The translations under genes and the position numbers were made by a program. The notes under the pieces are model-generated. The model saw nothing but the letters and a program-made list of their open reading frames with translations. It searched no databases and had not been told where the DNA came from. Positions 1-14,910 of a stretch of 64,000 nucleotides of DNA are shown piece by piece. Every line of letters starts with the position of its first letter. Position 1 is the stretch's first letter. Origin of the DNA: Argentina anserina (Eukaryota; Streptophyta; Magnoliopsida; Rosales; Rosaceae); the NCBI RefSeq assembly GCF_933775445.1, contig NW_026089448.1:1-64000 (forward strand). Direction: 5' to 3'.

Positions 1-295
1 TACTCAAACGAGAATTGAAAAGATACACAATTGGAATAGTAAACAGACGCAAACGATGTAAAGATACTCAGTTTGAAAGAAACACACTCCCACACTTGCA
101 AAACACTCAAATTCAATAGAAACTCGCATCAGAAAGCCGTTCAGAAAGATACTCAAACGAGAATTGAAAAGATACACAATTCGAATAGTAAAGATACGCA
201 AACGATGTAAATATACTCAGTTTGAAAGAAACACACTGCCACACTTGCAAAACTCTCAAATTCAATAGAAACTCGCATCAGAAAGCCTTACAGAA

Positions 296-444
296 AGATA
301 CTCAAACGAGAATTGAAAAGATACACAATTGGAATAGTAAAGATACGCAAACGATGTAAAGATACTCAATTTGAAAGAAACACACTCCCACACTTGCAAA
401 ACTCTCAAATTCAATAGAAACTCGCATCAGAAAGCCTTACATAA
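296..444 (+). repeat. Representative 149-bp monomer with internal subrepeats
   Basis: One complete monomer, taken to start at the AGATAC that precedes TCAAACGAG. Within it AGATAC occurs four times, at monomer positions 1, 24, 46 and 65, spaced 23, 22 and 19 bp, each after a run of As. The remaining 85 bp carry looser repeats: ACAC/ACTC-type words near 87, 106 and 125, about 19 bp apart, and AAACTC twice 19 bp apart. The consensus composition counted by eye is 68 A, 30 C, 29 T and 22 G, with four CpGs. The pattern suggests that the monomer grew from units of about 19-23 bp, which is inference. Confidence 0.85.
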
Positions 445-3400
445 AGATACTCAAACGAGAATTGAAAAGATACACAATTGGAATAGTAAAGATACGCAAA
501 CGATGTAAAGATACTCAGTTTGAAAGAAACACACTCCCACACTTGCAAAACTCTCAAATTCAATAGAAACTCGCATCAGAAAGCCTTACATAAAGATACT
601 CAAACGAGAATTGAAAAGATACACAATTGGAATAGTAAAGATACGCAAACGATGTAAAGATACTCAGTTTGAAAGAAACACACTCCCACACTTGCAAAAC
701 TTTCAAATTCAATAGAAACTCGCATCAGAAAGCCTTACATAAAGATACTCAAACGTCAATTGAAAAGATACACAATTGGAATAGTAAAGATACGCAAACG
801 ATGTAAAGATACTCAGTTTGAAAGAAACACACTCCCACACTTGCAAAACTCTCAAATTCAATAGAAACTCGCATCAGAAAGCCTTACATAAAGATACTCA
901 AACGTCAATTGAAAAGATACACAATTGGAATAGTAAAGATACGCAAACGATGTAAAGATACTCAGTTTGAAAGAAACACACTCCCACACTTGCAAAACTC
1001 TCAAATTCAATAGAAACTCGCATCAGAAAGCCGTTCAGAAAGATACTCAAACGAGAATTGAAAAGATACACAATTCGAATAGTAAAGATACGCAAACGAT
1101 GTAAATATACTCAGTTTGAAAGAAACACACTGCCACACTTGCAAAACTCTCAAATTCAATAGAAACTCGCATCAGAAAGCCTTACAGAAAGATACTCAAA
1201 CGAGAATTGAAAAGATACACAATTGGAATAGTAAAGATACGCAAACGATGTAAAGATACTCAATTTGAAAGAAACACACTCCCACACTTGCAAAACTCTC
1301 AAATTCAATAGAAACTCGCATCAGAAAGCCTTACATAAAGATACTCAAACGAGAATTGAAAAGATACACAATTGGAATAGTAAACAGACGCAAACGATGT
1401 AAAGATACTCAGTTTGAAAGAAACACACTCCCACACTTGCAAAACTCTCAAATTCAATAGAAACTCGCATCAGAAAGCCTTACATAAAGATACTCAAACG
1501 AGAATTGAAAAGATACACAATTGGAATAGTAAAGATACGCAAACGATGTAAAGATACTCAGTTTGAAAGAAACACACTCCCACACTTGCAAAACTTTCAA
1601 ATTCAATAGAAACTCGCATCAGAAAGCCTTACATAAAGATACTCAAACGTCAATTGAAAAGATACACAATTGGAATAGTAAAGATACGCAAACGATGTAA
1701 AGATACTCAGTTTGAAAGAAACACACTCCCACACTTGCAAAACTCTCAAATTCAATAGAAACTCGCATCAGAAAGCCTTACATAAAGATACTCAAACGTC
1801 AATTGAAAAGATACACAATTGGAATAGTAAAGATACGCAAACGATGTAAAGATACTCAGTTTGAAAGAAACACACTCCCACACTTGCAAAACTCTCAAAT
1901 TCAATAGAAACTCGCATCAGAAAGCCTTACATAAAGATACTCAAACGACAATTGAAAAGATACACAATTGGAATAGTAAATATACGCAAACGATGTAAAC
2001 ATACTCAATTTGAAAGAAACACACTGCCACACTTGCAAAACTCTCAAATTCAATAGAAACTCGCATCAGAAAGCCTTACAGAAAGATACTCAAACGAGAA
2101 TTGAAAAGATACACAATTGGAATAGTAAAGATACGCAAACGATGTAAAGATACTCAATTTGAAAGAAACACACTCCCACACTTGCAAAACTCTCAAATTC
2201 AATAGAAACTCGCATGAGAAAGCCTTACATAAAGATACTCAAACGAGAATTGAAAAGATACACAATTGGAATAGTAAAGATACGCAAACGATGTAAAGAT
2301 ACTCAGTTTGAAAGAAACACACTCCCACACTTGCAAAACTCTCAAATTCAATAGAAACTCGCATCAGAAATCCTTACATAAAGATACTCAAACGAGAATT
2401 GAAAAGATACACAATTGGAATAGTAAACAGACGCAAACGATGTAAAGATACTCAGTTTGAAAGAAACACACTCCCACACTTGCAAAACACTCAAATTCAA
2501 TAGAAACTCGCATCAGAAAGCCGTTCAGAAAGATACTCAAACGAGAATTGAAAAGATACACAATTCGAATAGTAAAGATACGCAAACGATGTAAATATAC
2601 TCAGTTTGAAAGAAACACACTGCCACACTTGCAAAACTCTCAAATTCAATAGAAACTCGCATCAGAAAGCCTTACAGAAAGATACTCAAACGAGAATTGA
2701 AAAGATACACAATTGGAATAGTAAACATACGCAAACGATGTAAGGATACTCAGTTTGAAAGAAACACACTCCCACACTTGCAAAACTCTCAAATTCAATA
2801 GAAACTCGCATCAGAAAGCCTTACAGAAAGATACTCAAACGTCAATTGAAAAGATACACAATTGGAATAGTAAAGATACGCAAACGATGTAAAGATACTC
2901 AGTTTGAAAGAAACACACTCCCACACTTGCAAAACTCTCAAATTCAATAGAAACTCGCATCAGAAATCCTTACATAAAGATACTCAAACGAGAATTGAAA
3001 AGATACACAATTGGAATAGTAAACATACGCAAACGATGTAAAGATACTCAGTTTGAAAGAAACACACTCCCACACTTGCAAAACACTCAAATTCAATAGA
3101 AACTCGCATCAGAAAGCCGTTCAGAAAAATACTCAAACGAGAATTGAAAAGATACACAATTGGAATAGTAAAGATACGCAAACGATGTAAAGATACTCAG
3201 TTTGAAAGAAACACACTCCCACACTTGCAAAACTCTCAAATTCAATAGAAACTCGCATCAGAAATCCTTACATAAAGATACTCAAACGAGAATTGAAAAG
3301 ATACACAATTGGAATAGTAAACAGACGCAAACGATGTAAAGATACTCAGTTTGAAAGAAACACACTCCCACACTTGCAAAACACTCAAATTCAATAGAAA

Positions 3401-5855
3401 CTCGCATCAGAAAGCCGTTCAGAAAGATACTCAAACGAGAATTGAAAAGATACACAATTCGAATAGTAAAGATACGCAAACGATGTAAATATACTCAGTT
3501 TGAAAGAAACACACTGCCACACTTGCAAAACTCTCAAATTCAATAGAAACTCGCATCAGAAAGCCTTACAGAAAGATACTCAAACGAGAATTGAAAAGAT
3601 ACACAATTGGAATAGTAAAGATACGCAAACGATGTAAAGATACTCAGTTTGAAAGAAACACACTCCCACACTTGCAAAACTCTCAAATTCAATAGAAACT
3701 CGCATCAGAAAGCCTTACAGAAAGATACTCAAACGAGAATTGAAAAGATACACAATTGGAATAGTAAAGATACGCAAACGATGTAAAGATACTCAGTTTG
3801 AAAGAAACACACTCCCACACTTGCAAAACTTTCAAATTCAATAGAAACTCGCATCAGAAAGCCTTATATAAAGATACTCAAACGACAATTGAAAAGATAC
3901 ACAATTGGAATAGTAAAGATACGCAAACGATGTAAAGATACTCAGTTTGAAAGAAACACACTCCCACACTTGCAAAACTCTCAAATTCAATAGAAACTCG
4001 CATCAGAAAGCCTTACATAAAGATACTCAAACGACAATTGAAAAGATACACAATTGGAATAGTAAATATACGCAAACGATGTAAACATACTCAATTTGAA
4101 AGAAACAGACTGCCACACTTGCAAAACTCTCAAATTCAATAGAAACTCGCATCAGAAAGCCTTACAGAAAGATACTCAAACGAGAATTGAAAAGATACAC
4201 AATTGGAATAGTAAAGATACGCAAACGATGTAAAGATACTCAATTTGAAAGAAACACACTCCCACACTTGCAAAACTCTCAAATTCAATAGAAACTCGCA
4301 TCAGAAAGCCTTACATAAAGATACTCAAACGAGAATTGAAAAGATACACAATTGGAATAGTAAAGATACGCAAACGATGTAAAGATACTCAGTTTGAAAG
4401 AAACACACTCCCACACTTGCAAAACTCTCAAATTCAATAGAAACTCGCATCAGAAATCCTTACATAAAGATACTCAAACGAGAATTGAAAAGATACACAA
4501 TTGGAATAGTAAACATACGCAAACGATGTAAAGATACTCAGTTTGAAAGAAACACACTCCCACACTTGCAAAACTCTCAAATTCAATAGAAACTCGCATC
4601 AGAAAGCCGTTCAGAAAGATACTCAAACGAGAATTGAAAAGATACACAATTGGAATATTAAAGATACGCAAACGATGTAAAGATACTCAGTTTGAAAGAA
4701 ACACACTCCCACACTTGCAAAACTCTCAAATTCAATAGAAACTCGCATCAGAAAGCCTTACATAAAGATACTCAAACGAGAATTGAAAAGATACACAATT
4801 GGAATAGTAAACATACGCAAACGATGTAAACATACTCAATTTGAAAGAAACACACTGCCACACTTGCAAAACTCTCAAATTCAATAGAAACTCGCATCAG
4901 AAAGCCGTTCAGAAAGATACTCAAACGAGAATTGAAAAGATACACAATTGGAATAGTAAAGATACGCAAACGATGTAAAGATACTCAGTTTGAAAGAAAC
5001 ACAGTCCCACACTTGCAAAACTCTCAAATTCAATAGAAACTCGCATCAGAAAGCCGTTCAGAAAGATACTCAAACGAGAATTGAAAAGATACACAATTGG
5101 AATATTAAAGATACGCAAACGATGTAAAGATACTCAGTTTGAAAGAAACACACTCCCACACTTGCAAAACTCTCAAATTCAATAGAAACTCGCATCAGAA
5201 ATCCTTACATAAAGATACTCAAACGAGAATTGAAAAGATACACAATTGGAATAGTAAACATACGCAAACGATGTAAAGATACTCAGTTTGAAAGAAACAC
5301 ACTCCCACACTTGCAAAACTCTCAAATTCAATAGAAACTCGCATCAGAAAGCCGTTCAGAAAGATACTCAAACGAGAATTGAAAAGATACACAATTGGAA
5401 TATTAAAGATACGCAAACGATGTAAAGATACTCAGTTTGAAAGAAACACACTCCCACACTTGCAAAACTCTCAAATTCAATAGAAACTCGCATCAGAAAG
5501 CCTTACATAAAGATACTCAAACGAGAATTGAAAAGATACACAATTGGAATAGTAAACATACGCAAACGATGTAAACATACTCAATTTGAAAGAAACACAC
5601 TGCCACACTTGCAAAACTCTCAAATTCAATAGAAACTCGCATCAGAAAGCCGTTCAGAAAGATACTCAAACGAGAATTGAAAAGATACACAATTGGAATA
5701 GTAAAGATACGCAAACGATGTAAAGATACTCAGTTTGAAAGAAACACACTCCCACACTTGCAAAACTCTCAAATTCAATAGAAACTCCCATCAGAAAGCC
5801 TTACATAAAGATACTCAAACGACAATTGAAAAGATACACAATTGGAATAGTAAAT

Positions 5856-7144
5856 ATACGCAAACGATGTAAAGATACTCAGTTTGAAAGAAACACACTC
5901 CCACACTTGCAAAACTCTCATATTCAATAGAAACTCGCATCAGAAAGCCTTACAGAAAGATACTCAAACGAGAATTGAAAAGATACACAATTCGAATAGT
6001 AAAGATACGCAAACGATGAAAAGATACTCAGTTTGAAAGAAACACACTCCCACACTTGCAAAACTCTCAAATTCAATAGAAACTCGCATCAGAAAGCCTT
6101 ACAGAAAGATACTCAAACGAGACTTGAAAAGATACACAATTGGAATAGTAAAGATACGCAAACGATGTAAACATACTCAATTTGAAAGATACACACTCCC
6201 ACACTTGCAAAACTCTCAAATTCAATAGAAACTCGCATCAGAAAGCCTTACATAAAGATACTCAAACGAGAATTGAAAAGATACACAATTGGAATAGTAA
6301 AGATACGCAAACGATGAAAAAATACTCAGTTTGAAAGAAACACACTCCCACACTTGCAAAACTCTCAAATTCAATAGAAACTCGCATCAGAAAGCCTTAC
6401 AGAAAGATACTCAAACGAGAATTGAAAAGATACACAATTGGAATAGTAAATATACGCAAACGATGTAAAGATACTCAGTTTGAAAGAAACACACTCCCAC
6501 ACTTGCAAAACTCTCAAATTCAATAGAAACTCGCATCAGAAAGCCTTACAGAAAGATACTCAAACGACAATTGAAAAGATACACAATTGGAATAGTAAAG
6601 ATACGCAAACGATGTAAAGATACTCAGTTTGAAAGAAACACACTCCCACACTTGCCAAACTCTCAAATTCAATAGAAACTCGCATCAGAAAGCCTTACAT
6701 AAAGATACTCAAACGAGAATTGAAAAGATACACAATTGGAATAGTAAAGATACGCAAACGATGTAAAGATACTCAGTTTGAAAGAAACACACTCCCACAC
6801 TTGCCAAACTCTCAAATTCAATAGAAACTCGCATCAGAAAGCCTTACATAAAGATACTCAAACGAGAATTGAAAAGATACACAATTGGAATAGTAAACAT
6901 ACGCAAACGATGTAAGGATACTCAGTTTGAAAGAAACACACTCCCACACTTGCAAAACTCTCAAATTCAATAGAAACTCGCATCAGAATGCCTTACATAA
7001 AGATACTCAAACGAGAATTGAAAAGATACACAATTGGAATTGTAAACATACGCAAACGATGTAAGGATACTCAGTTTGAAAGAAACACACTCCCACACTT
7101 GCAAAACTCTCAAATTCAATAGAAACTCGCATCAGAAAGCCGTT
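5856..7144 (+). repeat. Segmental duplication, copy 1 (pairs with 10624-11912)
   Basis: A run of about 8.6 monomers that matches 10624-11912 variant for variant at an offset of 4768 bp, exactly 32 monomers. Shared rare markers are CTCATATTC (near 5919 / 10687), GAAAGATACACACTCCC (near 6186 / 10954) and two monomers with CTTGCCAAAC. I noticed one internal difference, CAGAATGCC near 6988 against CAGAAAGCC. The copies end at substitutions at 5855/10623 and 7145/11913. Confidence 0.8.
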
Positions 7145-8728
7145 CAGAAAGATACTCAAACGAGAATTGAAAAGATACACAATTCGAATAGTAAATATAC
7201 GCAAACGATGAAAAGATACTCAGTTTGAAAGAAACACACTCCCACACTTGCAAAACTCTCAAATTCAATAGAAACTCGCATCAGAAAGCCTTACAGAAAG
7301 ATACTCAAACGACAATTGAAAAGATACACAATTGGAATAGTAAAGATACGCAAACGATGTAAAGATACTCAGTTTGAAAGAAACACACTCCCACACTTGC
7401 AAAACTCTCAAATTCAATAGAAACTCGCATCAGAAATCCTTACATAAAGATACTCAAACGAGAATTGAAAAGATACACAATTGGAATAGTAAAGATACGC
7501 AAACGATGTAAAGATACTCAGTTTGAAAGAAACACACTCCCACACTTGCAAAACACTCAAATTCAATAGAAACTCGCATCAGAAATCCTTACATAAAGAT
7601 ACTCAAACGAGAATTGAAAAGATACACAATTGGAATAGTAAACAGACGCAAACGATGTAAAGATACTCAGTTTGAAAGAAACACACTCCCACACTTGCAA
7701 AACACTCAAATTCAATAGAAACTCGCATCAGAAAGCCGTTCAGAAAGATACTCAAACGAGAATTGAAAAGATACACAATTCGAATAGTAAAGATACGCAA
7801 ACGATGTAAATATACTCAGTTTGAAAGAAACACACTGCCACACTTGCAAAACTCTCAAATTCAATAGAAACTCGCATCAGAAAGCCTTACAGAAAGATAC
7901 TCAAACGAGAATTGAAAACATACACAATTGGAATAGTAAACATACGCAAACGATGTAAGGATACTCAGTTTGAAAGAAACACACTCCCACACTTGCAAAA
8001 CTCTCAAATTCAATAGAAACTCGCATCAGAAAGCCTTACAGAAAGATACTCAAACGAGAATTGAAAAGATACACAATTGGAATAGTAAAGATACGCAAAC
8101 GATGTAAAGATACTCAGTTTGAAAGAAACACACTCCCACACTTGCAAAACTTTCAAACTCAATAGAAACTCGCATCAGAAAGCCTTACATAAAGATACTC
8201 AAACGACAATTGAAAATATACACAATTGGAATAGTAAAGATACGCAAACGATGTAAAGATACTCAGTTTGAAAGAAACACACTCCCACACTTGCAAAACA
8301 CTCAAATTCAATAGAAACTCGCATCAGAAAGCCGTTCAGAAAGATACTCAAACGAGAATTGAAAAGATACACAATTCGAATAGTAAAGATACGCAAACGA
8401 TGTAAATATACTCAGTTTGAAAGAAACACACTGCCACACTTGCAAAACTCTCAAATTCAATAGAAACTCGCATCAGAAAGCCTTACATAAAGATACTCAA
8501 ACGACAATTGAAAAGATACACAATTGGAATAGTAAATATACGCAAACGATGTAAACATACTCAATTTGAAAGAAACACACTGCCACACTTGCAAAACTCT
8601 CAAATTCAATAGAAACTCGCATCAGAAAGCCGTACAGAAAGATACTCAAACGAGAATTGAAAAGATACACAATTGGAATAGTAAAGATACGCAAACGATG
8701 TAAAGATACTCAGTTTGAAAGAAACACT

Positions 8729-10516
8729 CTCCCACACTTGCAAAACTTTCAAATTCAATAGAAACTCGCATCAGAAAGCCTTACATAAAGATACTCAAAC
8801 GTCAATTGAAAAGATACACAATTGGAATAGTAAAGATACGCAAACGATGTAAAGATACTCAGTTTGAAAGAAACACACTCCCACACTTGCAAAACTCTCA
8901 TATTCAATAGAAACTCGCATCAGAAAGCCTTACAGAAAGATACTCAAACGAGAATTGAAAAGATACACAATTGGAATAGTAAAGATACGCAAACGATGAA
9001 AAGATACTCAGTTTGAAAGAAACACACTCCCACACTTGCAAAACTCTCAAATTCAATAGAAACTCGCATCAGAAAGCCTTACAGAAAGATACTCAAACGA
9101 GACTTGAAAAGATACACAATTGGAATAGTAAAGATACGCAAACGATGTAAAGATACTCAGTTTGAAAGAAACACACTCCCACACTTGCAAAACACTCAAA
9201 TTCAATAGAAACTCGCATCAGAAAGCCGTTCAGAAAGATACTCAAACGAGAATTGAAAAGATACACAATTCGAATAGTAAAGATACGCAAACGATGTAAA
9301 TATACTCAGTTTGAAAGAAACACACTGCCACACTTGCAAAACTCTCAAATTCAATAGAAACTCGCATCAGAAAGCCTTACATAAAGATACTCAAACGACA
9401 ATTGAAAAGATACACAATTGGAATAGTAAATATACGCAAACGATGTAAACATACTCAATTTGAAAGAAACACACTGCCACACTTGCAAAACTCTCAAATT
9501 CAATAGAAACTCGCATCAGAAAGCCTTACAGAAAGATACTCAAACGAGAATTGAAAAGATACACAATTGGAATAGTAAAGATACGCAAACGATGTAAAGA
9601 TACTCAGTTTGAAAGAAACACACTCCCACACTTGCAAAACTCTCAAATTCAATAGAAACTCGCATCAGAAAGCCTTACATAAAGATACTCAAACGTCAAT
9701 TGAAAAGATACACAATTGGAATAGTAAAGATACGCAAACGATGTAAAGATACTCAGTTTGAAAGAAACACACTCCCACACTTGCAAAACTCTCATATTCA
9801 ATAGAAACTCGCATCAGAAAGCCTTACAGAAAGATACTCAAACGAGAATTGAAAAGATACACAATTCGAATAGTAAAGATACGCAAACGATGAAAAGATA
9901 CTCAGTTTGAAAGAAACACACTCCCACACTTGCAAAACTCTCAAATTCAATAGAAACTCGCATCAGAAAGCCTTACAGAAAGATACTCAAACGAGACTTG
10001 AAAAGATACACAATTGGAATAGTAAAGATACGCAAACGATGTAAAGATACTCAGTTTGAAAGAAACACACTCCCACACTTGCAAAACACTCAAATTCAAT
10101 AGAAACTCGCATCAGAAAGCCGTTCAGAAAGATACTCAAACGAGAATTGAAAAGATACACAATTCGAATAGTAAAGATACGCAAACGATGTAAATATACT
10201 CAGTTTGAAAGAAACACACTGCCACACTTGCAAAACTCTCAAATTCAATAGAAACTCGCATCAGAAAGCCTTACATAAAGATACTCAAACGACAATTGAA
10301 AAGATACACAATTGGAATAGTAAATATACGCAAACGATGTAAACATACTCAATTTGAAAGAAACACACTGCCACACTTGCAAAACTCTCAAATTCAATAG
10401 AAACTCGCATCAGAAAGCCTTACAGAAAGATACTCAAACGAGAATTGAAAAGATACACAATTGGAATAGTAAAGATACGCAAACGATGTAAAGATACTCA
10501 GTTTGAAAGAAACACT
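8729..10516 (+). repeat. Tandem 6-monomer higher-order repeat (two copies)
   Basis: 8729-9622 and 9623-10516 are adjacent 894-bp (6 x 149) copies. The same variants follow in the same order: CTCATATTC, GATGAAAAG, GAGACTTG, the AATTCGAAT monomer, then a C-type monomer. A difference seen is AATTGGAAT near 8973 against AATTCGAAT near 9867. A CACTCTCCC substitution at 8728 and 10516, absent at 9622, marks the copy limits and suggests that a third partial unit was present. Confidence 0.75.
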
Positions 10517-10623
10517 CTCCCACACTTGCAAAACTTTCAAATTCAATAGAAACTCGCATCAGAAAGCCTTACATAAAGATACTCAAACGTCAATTGAAAA
10601 GATACACAATTGGAATAGTAAAG

Positions 10624-11912
10624 ATACGCAAACGATGTAAAGATACTCAGTTTGAAAGAAACACACTCCCACACTTGCAAAACTCTCATATTCAATAGAA
10701 ACTCGCATCAGAAAGCCTTACAGAAAGATACTCAAACGAGAATTGAAAAGATACACAATTCGAATAGTAAAGATACGCAAACGATGAAAAGATACTCAGT
10801 TTGAAAGAAACACACTCCCACACTTGCAAAACTCTCAAATTCAATAGAAACTCGCATCAGAAAGCCTTACAGAAAGATACTCAAACGAGACTTGAAAAGA
10901 TACACAATTGGAATAGTAAAGATACGCAAACGATGTAAACATACTCAATTTGAAAGATACACACTCCCACACTTGCAAAACTCTCAAATTCAATAGAAAC
11001 TCGCATCAGAAAGCCTTACATAAAGATACTCAAACGAGAATTGAAAAGATACACAATTGGAATAGTAAAGATACGCAAACGATGAAAAAATACTCAGTTT
11101 GAAAGAAACACACTCCCACACTTGCAAAACTCTCAAATTCAATAGAAACTCGCATCAGAAAGCCTTACAGAAAGATACTCAAACGAGAATTGAAAAGATA
11201 CACAATTGGAATAGTAAATATACGCAAACGATGTAAAGATACTCAGTTTGAAAGAAACACACTCCCACACTTGCAAAACTCTCAAATTCAATAGAAACTC
11301 GCATCAGAAAGCCTTACAGAAAGATACTCAAACGACAATTGAAAAGATACACAATTGGAATAGTAAAGATACGCAAACGATGTAAAGATACTCAGTTTGA
11401 AAGAAACACACTCCCACACTTGCCAAACTCTCAAATTCAATAGAAACTCGCATCAGAAAGCCTTACATAAAGATACTCAAACGAGAATTGAAAAGATACA
11501 CAATTGGAATAGTAAAGATACGCAAACGATGTAAAGATACTCAGTTTGAAAGAAACACACTCCCACACTTGCCAAACTCTCAAATTCAATAGAAACTCGC
11601 ATCAGAAAGCCTTACATAAAGATACTCAAACGAGAATTGAAAAGATACACAATTGGAATAGTAAACATACGCAAACGATGTAAGGATACTCAGTTTGAAA
11701 GAAACACACTCCCACACTTGCAAAACTCTCAAATTCAATAGAAACTCGCATCAGAAAGCCTTACATAAAGATACTCAAACGAGAATTGAAAAGATACACA
11801 ATTGGAATTGTAAACATACGCAAACGATGTAAGGATACTCAGTTTGAAAGAAACACACTCCCACACTTGCAAAACTCTCAAATTCAATAGAAACTCGCAT
11901 CAGAAAGCCGTT
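10624..11912 (+). repeat. Segmental duplication, copy 2 (pairs with 5856-7144)
   Basis: Second copy of the 1.29-kb block, 32 monomers downstream of the first, with the same order of rare monomer variants. The intervening DNA holds a different, 6-monomer tandem structure, so the pair is not simply two adjacent repeats. A later 6-mer expansion between the copies would explain this. Confidence 0.8.
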
Positions 11913-12199
11913 TAGAAAGATACTCAAACGAGAATTGAAAAGATACACAATTGGAATAGTAAATATACGCAAACGATGAAAAGATACTCAGTTTGAAAGA
12001 AACACACTCCCACACTTGCAAAACTCTCAAATTCAATAGAAACTCGCATCAAAAAGCCTTACAGAAAGATACTCAAACGAGAATTGAAAAGATACACAAT
12101 TGGAATAGTAAAGATACGCAAACGATGTAAAGATACTCAGTTTGAAAGAAACACACTCCCACACTTGCAAAACTCTCAAATTCAATAGAAACTCGCATA

Positions 12200-14910
12200 A
12201 GAAAGCCTTACAGAAAGATACTAAAACGAGAATTGAAAAGATACACAATTGGAATAGTAAAGATACGCAAACGATGTAAACATACTCAATTTGAAAGAAA
12301 CACACTGCCACACTTGCAAAACTCTAAAATTCAATAGAAACTCGCATCAGAAAGCCTTACATAAAGATACTCAAACGAGAATTGAAAAGATACACAATTG
12401 GAATAGTAAAGATACGCAAACGATGTAAAGATACTCAGTTTGAAAGAAACACACTCCCACACTTGCAAAACTCTCAAATTCAATAGAAACTCGCATCAGA
12501 AAGCCTTACAGAAAGATACTCAAACGAGAATTGAAAAGATACACAATTGGAATAGTAAAGATACGCAAACGATGTAAAGATACTCAGTTTGAAAGAAACA
12601 CACTCCCACACTTGCAAAACTATCAAATTCAATAGAAACTCGCATCAGAAAGCCTTACATAAAGATACTCAAACGACAATTGAAAAGATACACAATTGGA
12701 ATAGTAAAGATACGCAAACGATGTAAAGATACTCAGATTGAAAGAAACACACTCCCACACTTGCAAAACTCTCAAATTCAATAGAAACTCGCATCATAAA
12801 GCCTTACATAAAGATACTCAAACGAGAATTGAAAAGATACACAATTGGAATAGTAAACATACGCAAACGATGTAAGGATACTCAGTTTGAAAGAAACACA
12901 CTCCCACACTTGCAAAACTCTCAAATTCAATAGAAACTCGCATCAAAAAGCCGTTCAGAAAGATACTCAAACGAGAATTGAAAAGATACACAATTGGAAT
13001 ATTAAAGATACGCAAACGATGTAAAGATACTCAGTTTGAAAGAAACACACTCCCACACTTGCCAAACTCTCAAATTCAATAGAAACTCGCATCAGAAAGC
13101 CTTACATAAAGATACTCAAACGACAATTGAAAAGATACACAATTGGAATAGTAAACATACGCAAACGATGTAAGGATACTCAGTTTGAAAGAAACACAAT
13201 CCCACACTTGCAAAACTCTCAAATTCAATAGAAACTCGCATCAGAAAGCCGTTCAGAAAGATACTCAAACGACAATTGAAAAGATACACAATTGGAATAG
13301 TAAATATACGCAAACGATGTAAAGATACTCAGTTTGAAAGAAACACACTCCCACACTTGCAAAACTCTCAAATTCAATAGAAACTCGCATCAGAAAGCCT
13401 TACAGAAAGATACTCAAACGAGAATTGAAAAGATACACAATTGGAATAGTAAAGATACGCAAACGATGTAAAGATACTCAGTTTGAAAGAAACACACTCC
13501 CACACTTGCAAAACTCTCAAATGCAATAGAAACTCGCATCAGAAAGCCTTACAGAAAGATACTCAAACGAGAATTGAAAAGATACACAATTGGAATAGTA
13601 AAGATACGCAAACGATGTAAAGATACTCAGTTTGAAAGAAACACACTCCCACACTTGCAAAACTCTCAAATTCAATAGAAACTCGCATCAGAAAGCGGTT
13701 CAGAAAGATACTCAAACGAGAATTGAAAAGATACACAATTGGAATAGTAAAGATACGCAAACGATGTAAATATACTCAATTTGAAAGAAACACACTGCCA
13801 CACTTGCAAAACTCTCAAATTCAATAGAAACTCGCATCAGAAAGCCTTACAGAAAGATACTCAAACGAGAATTGAAAAGATACACAATTGGAATAGTAAA
13901 GATACGCAAACGATGTAAACATACTCAATTTGAAAGAAACACACTGCCACACTTGCAAAACTCTAAAATTCAATAGAAACTCGCATCAGAAAGCCTTACA
14001 TAAAGATACTCAAACGAGAATTGAAAAGATACACAATTGGAATATTAAAGATACGCAAACGATGAAAAAATACTCAGTTTGAAAGAAACACACTCCCACA
14101 CTTGCAAAACTCTCAAATTCAATAGAAACTCGCATCAGAAAGCCTTACATAAAGATACTCAAACGACAATTGAAAAGATACACAATTGGAATAGTAAAGA
14201 TACGCAAACGATGAAAAAATACTCAGTTTGAAAGAAACACACTCCCACACTTGCAAAACTCTCAAATTCAATAGAAACTCGCATCAGAAAGCCTTACATA
14301 AAGATACTCAAACGACAATTGAAAAGATACACAATTGGAATAGTAAATATACGCAAACGATGTAAAGATACTCAGTTTGAAAGAAACACACTCCCACACT
14401 TGCCAAACTCTCAAATTCAATAGAAACTCGCATCAGAAAGCCTTACATAAAGATACTCAAACGAGAATTGAAAAGATACACAATTGGAATAGTAAACATA
14501 CGCAAACGATGTAAGGATACTCAGTTTGAAAGAAACACACTCCCACACTTGCAAAACTCTCAAATTCAATAGAAACTCGCATCAAAAAGCCGTTCAGAAA
14601 GATACTCAAACGAGAATTGAAAAGATACACAATTGGAATATTAAAGATACGCAAACGATGTAAAGATACTCAGTTTGAAAGAAACACACTCCCACACTTG
14701 CCAAACTCTCAAATTCAATAGAAACTCGCATCAGAAAGCCTTACATAAAGATACTCAAACGACAATTGAAAAGATACACAATTGGAATAGTAAACATACG
14801 CAAACGATGTAAGGATACTCAGTTTGAAAGAAACACAATCCCACACTTGCAAAACTCTCAAATTCAATAGAAACTCGCATCAGAAAGCCGTTCAGAAAGA
14901 TACTCAAACG
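12200..14910 (+). repeat. Region with 11-monomer (1639-bp) repetition
   Basis: Rare variants recur at 1639 bp. An ACTCTAAAATTC monomer is at about 12326 and 13965, and the stretch 12798-13271 matches 14437-14910, including the GTAAGGATAC and CATCAAAAAGCCGTTC markers. Between these the match is interrupted, so this is an eroded or partly converted 11-mer rather than a clean tandem. Outer edges are approximate. Confidence 0.55.
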
